Shown: in pieces, positions 11,640 through 20,800 of the stretch
Position numbering within the stretch: the first letter of the stretch is position 1
Layout of the letters: each line of letters begins with the position of its first letter
From: Trachythela sp. YZ-2020
Lineage: Eukaryota; Cnidaria; Anthozoa; Malacalcyonacea; Clavulariidae
Length of the DNA: 64,000 nt
Reading direction: 5' to 3'
NCBI GenBank assembly: GCA_016169945.1
Contig: JADLSH010000140.1
Span: forward strand, 868,001-932,000
The notes under the pieces: model-generated
What the model saw: the letters and a program-made list of their open reading frames with translations, nothing else
Told to the model about the DNA's origin: nothing
Databases searched by the model: none
Made by a program: the position numbers and the translations under genes

Positions 11640-11712
11640 GGCCTCTGTAGCTCAGTTGGTTAGAGCGCTGCACGGAATCGCAGGGCCGTGGGTTCAATTC
11701 CTGCCAGAGCAC
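11640..11712 (+). repeat. tRNA-like (SINE-type) segment, right palindrome arm
   Basis: TAGCTCAGTTGG (box A) and GGTTCAATTCC (box B) are present, about 73 nt in all. The D arm (GCTC/GAGC) pairs. The five-base anticodon stem has at least three mismatches and the acceptor pairs only partly. It ends without a usable CCA context. A SINE head is likelier than a tRNA gene. Confidence 0.55.
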
Positions 11713-12405
11713 CTAGTGTCGCATTTTTCGCAACCGTTCCTGGTTAGGTCTTAAAATTGTGTATATATCTACTCACTTGGATTATCCACCAAACCCAGTA
11801 TTCTAGTTCAACCAAGTGAAGTGCAAAAAAATCTTCAATATCACAATAGCCTTTTAGTATGATCATTTCATCAGTGATGGAATAATCTGGAATGGTACAG
11901 GATTCGTCATCAAGGTCGTCAACATTAGGTGGTGCATCCGGAAGGCACACTGATTAGGTAACAATTGTATTGGGCTTAGCCCTAGTTTTGTTCGTTTTAA
12001 AACGCCAAGGATGGAAACTTGCTGCTGGTCTTTTAGTAGATACTTGTGTATTTGATGTTGAAGACAACAGACTGCTTCCCCCTGTTGGAGACAACAGGGA
12101 AGAGGTTGTTCCACTTTGTTGTCGTCTCTCATATTCCCGTGATGCCGAGGTTGTAGACCTTCATAAAAATAAAAATAATAGGCTCATTGTGAAACGCATG
12201 CATTGTACAATGTTGCAAAAAAAGGTGCTAATGACATAATTATCGAAAGGGAGTATTATGTGTACTGTAGCAAAAATAATTTTATCTGTACAGGAATTTT
12301 TGAAAAGCCACATGAATTGATTTACTGGTACAATAGAATACAACACAACACAAATTATAATACATTATTATAAAATATCAATTTTGCAAGTTAACACAAG
12401 CATTA

Positions 12406-12589
12406 CAGTCGATTTCACAAAACATATTTACAAGCCGGTTTGTAGACTACGCATTTGTTTGGCTTCTTTTATTTCAGGGACCAATCAGGGGCTATGTTTA
12501 CAGACCGACTTTTGAATTTCCAAACTTAGCCATACCACCTTTGGAACGAAGTTCGCAACACTTTGGCAAAAGTTTTGTGAAATCGACTG
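12406..12589. mobile_element. 184-bp MITE, Tc1/mariner-like
   Basis: The element has perfect 18-bp terminal inverted repeats, CAGTCGATTTCACAAAAC at 12406-12423 and its complement at 12572-12589. TA dinucleotides flank it at 12404-12405 and 12590-12591. There is no coding capacity. TA target duplication and a CAG start are known features of Tc1/mariner MITEs. Confidence 0.8.
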
Positions 12590-12591
12590 TA

Positions 12592-14061
12592 ACACGCAAG
12601 TCTCTTCCTCTTCAGTGTCCGCATTTTTGTCCACGTCATATATGTCCTTGCGCTCACACGGAAATTTGCTGATCTGGAAATCCGTTTATAATTGGCTCTT
12701 GTTTTTTATAAAGAAATAACATAAGTACCACTAGTTAACGATGTGAAGCTTTTGCTCGTCGTCGGGTTTAAAAATCATACGAAAACCTTCACGGTTAAAA
12801 CCGTTGATTAAAACCGTTGAAAACGAAGAACCATTTGTCAAATTAAGGACAGAGAAATAACCTGCTGTCTTCAAAAGATTGTTCTTGAGTCAGAGGTAAC
12901 ACCTTTCTTTTGCTTAAAAGTTCATTTGCAAAAAAATTGACCAATTTATGACTTTTCAAAAATATAATTCGCACGCAAACAATAGCAAAATGTTGGTATG
13001 CGGTGATTTTCATCGACGTGAGGACCTATATATATGACGTAAGCAAAAGCGTGGACACATTTTGATTTCGAGCACTCCAGGTTCTTTATTATAGGTCAGT
13101 TGTAAAATCCTCTGATGAGAGTAAGATGGTAAAGTAGTCAAGCGCATGGGGCGTACCATGTGTAAAGAGCTACGAAATAGAAAACAAATTTTACAGTTGG
13201 GGACTAGTTATAGTTATAGTTCGGGCATTATTTACCATTGCTATTTACACAGGGTGGGGTGGGGGCCTGCTGCAAATGAAAAACTAAGTGTTTAAATTTA
13301 GTTGACCTCTCCCCTTGTGGGGTTGTGGATAACAATTTTGTTTGACCTCCCTCCTTGCAATATGAAAAGATACATACATTATTTAAAGTGCAGAAATCAG
13401 TTAAAGGGGCGGTCAAATCCGTATGTAAACAAAGCGTTCGATGGTGGTTTGTTTACATTTTAAACACATTATATTTATAAAATATTATATACTTAATTAA
13501 TGTCTAACATCCGTTCTGCTTCGCTATGTATTAAATGAACACAGATTAGAGTTTCTTAATTACAAAATGTCGAAAAAACGCGAAATTTGGGTATTGTTTA
13601 CATGCAGAGGACCTCACATCGCACGTGCGGACTTGACCGGAACTTTAAATAAATGCTGTTATTTCGGATTTGAACATCTTCCTTTGTGTATAAAAGTTTG
13701 TGACTTTACTGCTCTATATTATATATTACTAAATATCATATTATAGAAACTCATTGTAGAAAACCTGAATTACAGATGGGTAAATACTACATGTACAAAT
13801 TTGAACATTCTAGCTTGATTTTAGTTTAATCCAGTTGACCCCAGCCAAAACGCCTGCTCTGCAGGCTATGTTGATTATGCCAGGCTGCATTCCATGTAGA
13901 TTTCGAGGAAGATCTTCGGCGTGAGATTTTGCTTTCTAGCGCAGAATTACGTCGAGGTTGGCGCACAATCACGTAAAGCTTCCAAAGTTGGTGCAGAATC
14001 TGCACTATTTAGGATTTAAAGTAAGGCCACACATTGGTCAGAGCGTTTCCTTTGGCGTTCA
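12592..14061. other. Non-coding interval
   Basis: No supported gene was found. There are only short scattered frames, a small duplicated word (AAAACCGTTGA at about 12795-12822) and AT-rich stretches. A weak inverted similarity between about 13880-13930 and 15375-15410 (AGGCTGCATTC) may be the ends of an older element that hosted the hAT insertion. Confidence 0.4.
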
Positions 14062-14069
14062 ACTTGGCG

Positions 14070-15336
14070 CAGGGCATTTTTTAACTATATAACTACTGGG
14101 GCATTTACCCCAGTAGGCCCTTTGGTTGCCCCACTAGTGATGCAAGAATTTCAGACGCACTGGGCCCTTCTTGTCATTAATAAGGATTAAGGAAGCCTCT
14201 CACAATAACTGTCCTATATCTTTGTTCTGAAAGTCTTGAAATGTTTTGCTGAAGGCACAGATTAGGATATCCTGACGTCAGAGCAGAGGTAATGCTTCTA
14301 GAGGGTACCCTAACTTAGAAAACTCTCCAAAACTTCAGGAACCCAGGTAAGATTACCAGGTATACATGCACTACATATATCAAACTCCTGTCTGAGCATT
14401 TGATGTTTATGTCACATCTTTTCGCCACACAAAATCATTCGCACATATCACCTAAATAGTTCGGGCAAGTATCCCTACAGAAATTTCAGTAAAAAAGTAA
14501 AAGGGATACGAGAGGCAAAAAAAACGTTTGGTCCTCATTTTCAACAGTAAGCCAGTAACAGTGAGTTAGTGGTTTCTATTATTTGTTAAGAAGTACAGTC
14601 GAGCTTCTCAGCAATAATACAAAGAGACCAACAGAAGAACATGAAATATGTCCAGGAAATGCGGATTGTCTATGAGATTGATTTGTAATTCGATTTCTTT
14701 GACACTTTGTACTTCGATCTTGTCACCAGAAAAAGTAGAATTTTTACTGTATATAACAATTTCTAGGGTAAAGCATGTAGAGAATTTGTAACCAGGCAAT
14801 TTATCAATATGAAGTAATCATTGAAGATCTAAGATATAGTCCTTTTGCAGACATAAACTGACTGACCATTAGCGTAAGTTTTCATTTTCGTTGGCTCAAA
14901 AATGTTTAATTGTCTTTTTCACCGAAATGGCACTAAAAAGCGACTCCTATAAAAAACTAGTTGACACTGATTACCTGTTAATTGTTAACAACAAAAGAGA
15001 GCTGTTGAAAAACTCTATCATATACCTCGAATACTTCTTAAATTACAATAAATAAGATAAATTTTGCCACGTTTCTCAAATTTTACATTTAAAATTCGAT
15101 TCACTACTGACAGTTTTTATTCTATTTTTATAGCTGTAAAATCTGTTACTAGGCTTTCGACATCTTCATATTTTACAAATGTTGCTATTTGCCAAGGCTA
15201 TTTGCCTGTGTTTTACTCACTTGTTTGCAATGAAAGTCACAAAAAATGGTCTTACTATATTTAGGGTAAACTACAAAAGAAAAGCCCCTCACACAGACTT
15301 TACCCCAGTAGTCGTAATTCCTTAAAAAATGCCCTG
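14070..15336. mobile_element. Non-autonomous hAT transposon with 8-bp target duplication
   Basis: Terminal inverted repeats are CAGGGCATTTTTTAA (14070-14084) and its perfect complement (15322-15336). An identical 8-bp duplication ACTTGGCG flanks both sides (14062-14069 and 15337-15344). The CAGGG ends and 8-bp duplication are diagnostic of hAT elements. A subterminal hairpin (CTACTGGGG ... CCCCAGTAG) lies at about 14093-14118, with a matching inverted copy near 15300. The 1.27-kb interior has no transposase-like frame. The interior frames at 14608-14799 and 15064-15264 look random. Confidence 0.92.
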
Positions 15337-15344
15337 ACTTGGCG

Positions 15345-15727
15345 CATGGCCGCATGCCAACACAGCCTCAATTCATCTTCAGCATGAGGTTTACACAGAA
15401 TGCAGCCTGGTGAATATGGTGTTGAATGAGTGATGAAATCGGTACGTATACTTCACAGTGGTCATAAAATATGATATTCAATATTTACTGGCATGTAGTG
15501 TTCTTTCTAATGCAAAACAACACAAAACAATATGAACCTCTATCTCTTCTCGCACACATTGACGTATGATGTCCGTTAATCCAGAGACTTGTTCGTTAAC
15601 TTCATTTTCCACAGATTGCTGCAGTTCGTTTATAGAAGACATAGCAATTTTTGCGAAAGCCCGTGTACGCCACGCGTTCGAAGCATGGTTAGCCTGCAAA
15701 ACAGGCGCTCGCCGGCGCCCACATATA
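15345..15727. other. Interval between the hAT and the right inverted-repeat arm
   Basis: A minus-strand frame from ATG 15642 encodes a hydrophilic, helix-prone stretch (SSINELQQSVENEVNEQVSG). It could be a first exon of a transposon protein, but no partner exon was found. The rest is non-coding. Confidence 0.3.
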
Positions 15728-15992
15728 ATTATTTTTTCCTTCAATTTTCGTCCAAGTTGAAACAGTGACAACGGAAATTTCTTGAATAAATATTTTGTTG
15801 AACACATATATTTGGAGTTGAATGAATATTTTAATATTTTTGTTGAACAAATATTTCGAGTAGAATGAATAATTGTGTTGAATATTACGGTGGCCGATAA
15901 GTGTCATTCACACACAAAACCTAAAATCATCCCACAATAACCGAAATCACTCTAGCAAACGCGCGATTCACTCCACAATTTCACGGTTCCTG

Positions 15993-16376
15993 ATGTGCTA
16001 CTCCCCAAACAGGCTAACTGTTGAGTTTTTTGAAGCTAAGCTAAGTTATGATAGAAGTGAAAAGGGCTCTAACACTTTTCAAGTAGAGAATGTAGTGTTA
16101 GGCTTCTGGGGTGACTTCTTAATGGATGCCAGCGAGGGTGAATGCCAACTTGAGCTCAAAGATGTACTTATGTTTATATGTGGATATTTTGAATTCCCAC
16201 CACTGGGCATGGAAATAACAGTGACGTTTTTGCATGTTGAAAGGGAATGTAAGTTCCCCAAAGCCAACACTTGTGCCTGTAAGCTCAGTTTACCAATTTT
16301 TCACCCCTCATATGCCTCTTTTAAAGATGGTATGACATTTGCAATCTTAAATTCCAAAGGATTTGGACAAACTTAA
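15993..16376 (+). pseudogene. HECT domain C-lobe fragment (G2E3-like) inside a transposon
   Basis: The 127-codon frame matches the end of G2E3-like HECT ligases in order: LTVEFFEAKLSYDRSEKGSN; ELKDVLMFICGYFEFPPLGM, the hydrophobic block with PPLG; then TVTFLH; FPKANTCACKLSLP, containing the catalytic-type Cys; and FAILNSKGFGQ before TAA. A splice acceptor (CCAAACAG) just before GCTAACTG at 16013 suggests that the real exon starts there and that ATG 15993 is incidental. The N-lobe is absent, so it cannot work alone. The fragment is on the opposite strand to the HECT pseudogene at 8.7-12.2 kb and differs from it in sequence. It lies within the inverted repeats, so capture by the element is likely. 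Confidence 0.7.
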
Positions 16377-16861
16377 GACTTAAAGTAGAATGAACTAATT
16401 GCAACATATAGGGGAATATATTAGATACAAAACGTTAAAGGCCAAGTTGTTTAAAGCTATTTAGCAAAAATTGGGCAAACATTTTTCTGATCAATTATAT
16501 GTCAATATTTCATAATTCACTTGAAGTAAAATACTAAAATAATATTGACTAAAATGTCCTGATGAAAAACTATTTTAGGTTTTACTACTTATATTATCAG
16601 CAGGATTAAAAGTTTTAACTTTTTCATATATATTACAAATGCTGCTGTGTTCATAGATTTTAAGCAACTTGGCCAATTTATTGATATTTACATTCATCTT
16701 TATTGTTGATATTGACTGTATAGAAACAGTTTAGTTTGATTGATATTGGATACGAACAGTTTGGGATTTGACATTTGTTGAGACGTTTACGTTAAATTGA
16801 TACAGATTTAAAGTGTTGTGTTTTCAGTAACCTTGGAAAAACATAGAACAAATTGTGAAAA
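16377..16861. other. Non-coding interior of the nested TIR element
   Basis: AT-rich, with no recognisable gene or repeat between the two gene fragments. Confidence 0.4.
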
Positions 16862-17203
16862 CTAGACTTGTTCAGCTATTTGTTTTAAAATTGTGTACAA
16901 GTTCAGCGCACTCTTCCAATCAGTGGGTCTTCCCAATCCTTCCGATGTACAAACATAGTTAAAGTAATCGTGCAAATCATTTTGATCATCCTGATCAGCC
17001 ACATGCTTTCTAACCACATTAAGTTTCTCAGCATTGACAGGTTGTTTCTGATCTTCGCTGTTATGTCGTTCTGGTGAGTAATACAACTCATCTGGCCGTA
17101 CTGGAACAGTCTCGTGCCTTGAGGATCGGATGTAGTGGTTGTTCCACAGGACCCTTGTGTAGTTAAGATCTTCCTGTATAATATCACTAAAACAGAACCA
17201 CAT
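16862..17203 (-). pseudogene. C-terminal fragment of a repeat-associated cnidarian-type protein
   Basis: The frame reads DLNYTRVLWNNHYIRSSRH, then PVRPDELYYSP, NAEKLNVVRK and ends WKSALNLYTILKQIAEQV. The W-N-x-H-x-I-R-x-S block followed by a Pro-rich RPDELYY block resembles the C-terminal tail of uncharacterised transposase/integrase-associated proteins in cnidarians and fish, but this is recall of a pattern, not a search. Nothing upstream on the minus strand supplies a catalytic core; the sequence there runs into the element's right inverted repeat. The frame ends at 16862 with TAG. Function is unknown and it is probably a captured or decayed fragment. Confidence 0.35.
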
Positions 17204-17833
17204 ACATTCCTTTTGAATGACAAAAGGCGGGAAATGCTGAAAGGCGGTCGCGGCAAAAGGCGGGAAATACTGAATTTAATGTTTGAGATGGTGATATGTC
17301 AGCGGTTTCTTTGTGGGGCGTGAGTCGTGAAATTGTGGCGTGAATTGCGCATTTGCCAGGGGAAACCGCGAAATTGTGGCGTGAATTGTGCATTTGTTAA
17401 TGTGATGTCGGTTATTGTGTGATGATTTTAGGCTTTGTGTGTGAATGACCCTTATCGGCCACCGTAGAATATATATAATTACACTTGTTGAATAAGTTGA
17501 ATAAATATGTCTTGTCTTGTTGAATACATATTTTTGTCATTTTGTTGAATATGAATATATTTGTTGAAGTTGTACTTGAATAATTCCTTTTGTTGAATAT
17601 GAATATATTTGTTGAAGTTGAATGAATATTTTTGTTAAATATGAATATATTTGTTGGAGTTGAATAAATCCGTTTCTTGAATATGAATATATTTGTTGAA
17701 GTTGAATGAATATGTTTGTTGAATATGAATGTATTTGTTGGAGTTGAATAAATCCTTTTGTTGAATATGAATATATATTTGTTGAAGTTGAATGCACATT
17801 TTTGTTGAATTTTGAAACAAATCGCCAACCATA

Positions 17834-20800
17834 GCCCCCTATATACTAGCATATGCTCACAAAATATAAACACAAATGCCGAATTCGGACATGGGGCGCC
17901 CCTATATACTTGCAAATGCTCACAAAATATACACACCATGAGAAATTTGGACATGGGAAGCCAATATATACTTGGTTATGCTCACAAAATATACACAAAT
18001 GAGAAATTGGGACATGAAGCGCCCTATTATACTTGCATATGCACACAAAATATACACAAATGCGAAATTCGGACATCGGACACCCCTATGTACTTGCATA
18101 TTCTGACAAAATATACACAAATGAGTAATTCCGATATGGGGCACCCCTATATACTTGCATATGCTCACAAAATATACACACAATGAGAAATTCCCACATA
18201 GAGCGCCCCTATATACTTGCATATTTTCACAAAATATGCACAAATGAGAATTTCCGACATGAGGCGCCCCTATATACTTGCATATGCTCACAAAATATAC
18301 ACAAATGAGAAATTCGGACTTGGGGCGCAACTATATACCTTCATATGCTCACAAAATATACACAAATGAGAAATTCGGACATGGGCACCCCTATATAGTT
18401 GCATATGCTCACAAAATATACACACAATGAGAAATTCGTTCATGGGCCACCCTATATATTTGCATATGCACACAAAATATACACAAATGAGAAATTCCGA
18501 CATGGGGCGCCCCTATGTACTTGCATATGCTCTCAACATATGGACACAATGAGAAATTCGTCCATGGGCACCCCTATATATTTGTATATGCACACAAAAT
18601 ATACACAAATGAGAAATTCCGACATGGGGCGCCCCTATATACTTGCATATGCTCACAAAATATACACACAATGAGAAATTCGTTCATGGGCCCCCCTATA
18701 TACTTGCATATGCACACAAAATATACACAAATGAGAAATTCCGACATGGGGCGCCCCTATATACTTGCACATGGTCACAAAATATACACACAATCACAAA
18801 TTCTAACATGAAGCGCCCCTATATACTTGCATATGCTCACAAAATATACACAAATGAGAAATTCCGACATGGGGCGCCCCTATATACTTGCATATGCTCA
18901 CAAAATATACACACAATGAGAAATTCGGACATGGGGAGACCATATATACTTGCATATGCTCACAAAATATACACAAATGATAAATTCAGACATGGCGCGC
19001 CCCTATATACTTGCATATGTTCACGAGATATACACAAATGAGAATTTAGGACATGAGGCGCCCCTATATACTTGCATATGCTCACAAAATATACACACAA
19101 TGAGAAATTCGGACATGGGGAGCCTCTATATACTTGCATATGCTCCCAAAATATACACAAATGAGAAATTCAGACACGGCGCGCCCCTATATACTTGCAT
19201 GTGTTCCCGAAATATACACTAAAAAGAAATTCGGACATGGGGCTCCACTATTTACTTGCATATGCTCACGAAATATACACAAAATTAATGAGAAATTCGG
19301 ATATCGGCCGCCCCAATATGCTTGCATATGCTCACGAAAGATACACAAATGAGAATTTAGGACATGAGGCGCCCCTATATACTTGCGTATGCTCACAAAA
19401 TATAAAAAATGGAAAATTCGGACATGGAGCGCCCTTATATACTTGCACATGCTCACAAAACATACACACAATGAGAAATTAGGAGATGGGGCGCCCCTAC
19501 ATACTTGCATAGGCTCACAAAATATACAAAAACGAGAAATTCGGACATGTGGCGCCCTTATGTACTTGAATATGCTCACAAAATATATACAAATACGAAA
19601 TTCGGTCATGGGCACCCCCATATACTTGCATATGCTCTCAAAATATACACAAATGAGAAACTCCGATATGTGGCGCCCCTATATACTTGCATATGCTCAC
19701 AAAATATACACAGAAATGAGAAATTCGGACATGGGGGCCCCTATATAGTTGCGTATGCTCACAAAATATGCACACAATGAGAAATTCCCACACGGAGCGG
19801 CCCTATATACTTCCATAATTATGCTCACAAAATATTCACACAATCAGAAATTCGAACATGGGGGCCCCTATATACTTGCATATGCTCACAAAATATACAC
19901 AAATGAGAAATTCGGATATGGGGCGCCCCCATATACTTGCATATGCTCACAAAATATGCACACAATGAGAAATCGCCACATGGAGCGCCCCTATATACTT
20001 GCATATGCTCACAAAATATACACAAATGAAAAATTCGACATGGGGTGCCGCTATATACTTGCATAATTATGCGCACAAAATATCCAAACAATGAGAGATT
20101 CGGACATGGGGAGCCCCTATATACTTGCATATGCTCACAATATATACAAAAATGCGAAATTCGGACATGGGCACCCCTATATAGTTGCATATGCTCACAA
20201 AATATACACACAATGAGAAATTCGGATATGGGGCGCCCCTATATACTTGCATATGCTCACAAAATATACACAGGAATGAGAAATTCGGACATGGGGGCCC
20301 ATATATACTTGCGTATGCTCACAAAATATGCACACAATGAGAAATTCCCACACGGAGCGCCCCTATATACTTCCATAATTATGCTCACAAAATATTCACA
20401 CAATGAGAAATTCGAACATGGGACGCACCTATATACTTGCATATGGTCACAAAATATGTACAGATGAGAAATTCCGACATGGGGAGCCCCTATATACTTG
20501 CAAATGCTCACCAAATATACACAAACGAGAAATTCGGACATGTGGCGGCCATATATACCTTCCTATGCTCACAAAATATACACAAATGAGAAATTGGGAC
20601 ATGGACCGCCGCTATATACTTGCATATACTCACAAAATATACACACAATGAGAAATTAGGGCATGTGGCGCTCTTATATACTTGCATATGCTCACAAAAT
20701 ATACATAATATGAGAAATTCCGACAGGGGGCGCCCTATATACTCGCATATGCTCGCAAAATATACACAAACGAGAAATTCGGACATGTGGCGCCCTTATA

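Larger units (their letters stand above)
11327..11801. repeat. 475-bp imperfect palindrome in a HECT intron
   Basis: Bases 11327 to about 11560 are the inverted copy of about 11572 to 11801, around a short A-rich spacer. Each arm contains a tRNA-like box A/box B segment, a stretch with CTTACGGTTACAGCTCAGTAA, and GTATATATCTACTCA. At the outer edge each carries about 25 bp that are the 3' end of the first supported HECT exon with its splice donor (mutated to ATGAGT in the left arm). The arms have diverged by scattered substitutions, so the structure is old. Confidence 0.8.
8724..12158 (-). pseudogene. HECT-type E3 ubiquitin ligase (G2E3-like), multi-exon, broken
   Basis: HECT ligases pass ubiquitin from E2 to substrate through a C-terminal Cys. 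Supported exons on the minus strand: 12158-11777 (Ser/Thr-rich, then VDDLDDES; donor GTGAGT); 11328 to about 11000 (KWEFKQVKELCGQGKLYV, the segment preceding HECT in this family); about 10975-10284 (HECT N-lobe: AIDGGGVLRQFYTDLF, IVAHSIAQGGPGFPF, CYYFLETG; donor GTAAAT); 9579-9481 (33 codons, clean phase-0 AAAG acceptor and GTTAGT donor); and 9207 to about 8724 (C-lobe: RLQSFLKFCIGGNDI, KIAVEFHN). Breaks: stop TAA at 11954-11956; a one-base shift near 10667, after DLFNDAIV and before FYKNSEF; and a shift near 8822 just before the expected catalytic Cys in SAANKC. The link between the second and third exons is unresolved. No promoter was identified. Sequencing error could explain the single-base shifts. 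Confidence 0.65.
15888..17464. mobile_element. TIR transposon nested in the right arm, carrying gene fragments
   Basis: The ends CGGTGGCCGATAAG and their complement start inverted repeats that stay similar for about 100 bp. Shared words include GTCATTCACACACAAA, CCTAAAATCATC and CCACAATTTC. TA flanks both sides. A GAATAT flank is also repeated, so the duplication may be TA or six bases. The interior holds a plus-strand HECT C-lobe fragment and a minus-strand protein fragment, but no recognisable transposase core. The uninterrupted sequence at the matching place in the left arm (about 1490-1505) shows the empty site. Confidence 0.75.
15728..17833 (-). repeat. Right arm of the large inverted repeat, split by a nested element
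   Basis: Bases 15728-15887 and 17465-17833 together are the reverse complement of the left arm at 1231-1616. They comprise the unique inner block, then the minisatellite (more copies than on the left), then CAAATCGCCAACCATA at the outer end. The arm is interrupted by a 1.58-kb transposon. Satellite monomers begin immediately outside it. Confidence 0.75.

Noticed and set aside
11640..11712. Functional tRNA gene
   Set aside because: Box A and box B are good, but the anticodon stem does not pair and the acceptor stem is imperfect. It lies within a repeated palindrome, so a tRNA-derived repeat is likelier.
13865..15430. Older transposon around the hAT, from AGGCTGCATTC inverted similarity
   Set aside because: Only short, gapped similarity is visible by eye. 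No convincing ends or target duplication.
15478..15807. 109-codon minus-strand frame
   Set aside because: Its first third reads through the inverted-repeat arm. Only the stretch after ATG 15642 looks protein-like, and no further exon supports it.
1231..17833. Polinton/Maverick element
   Set aside because: The size and long inverted repeats would fit, but no DNA polymerase B, packaging ATPase, protease or capsid-like gene was seen. The integrase pseudogene is of a different type.
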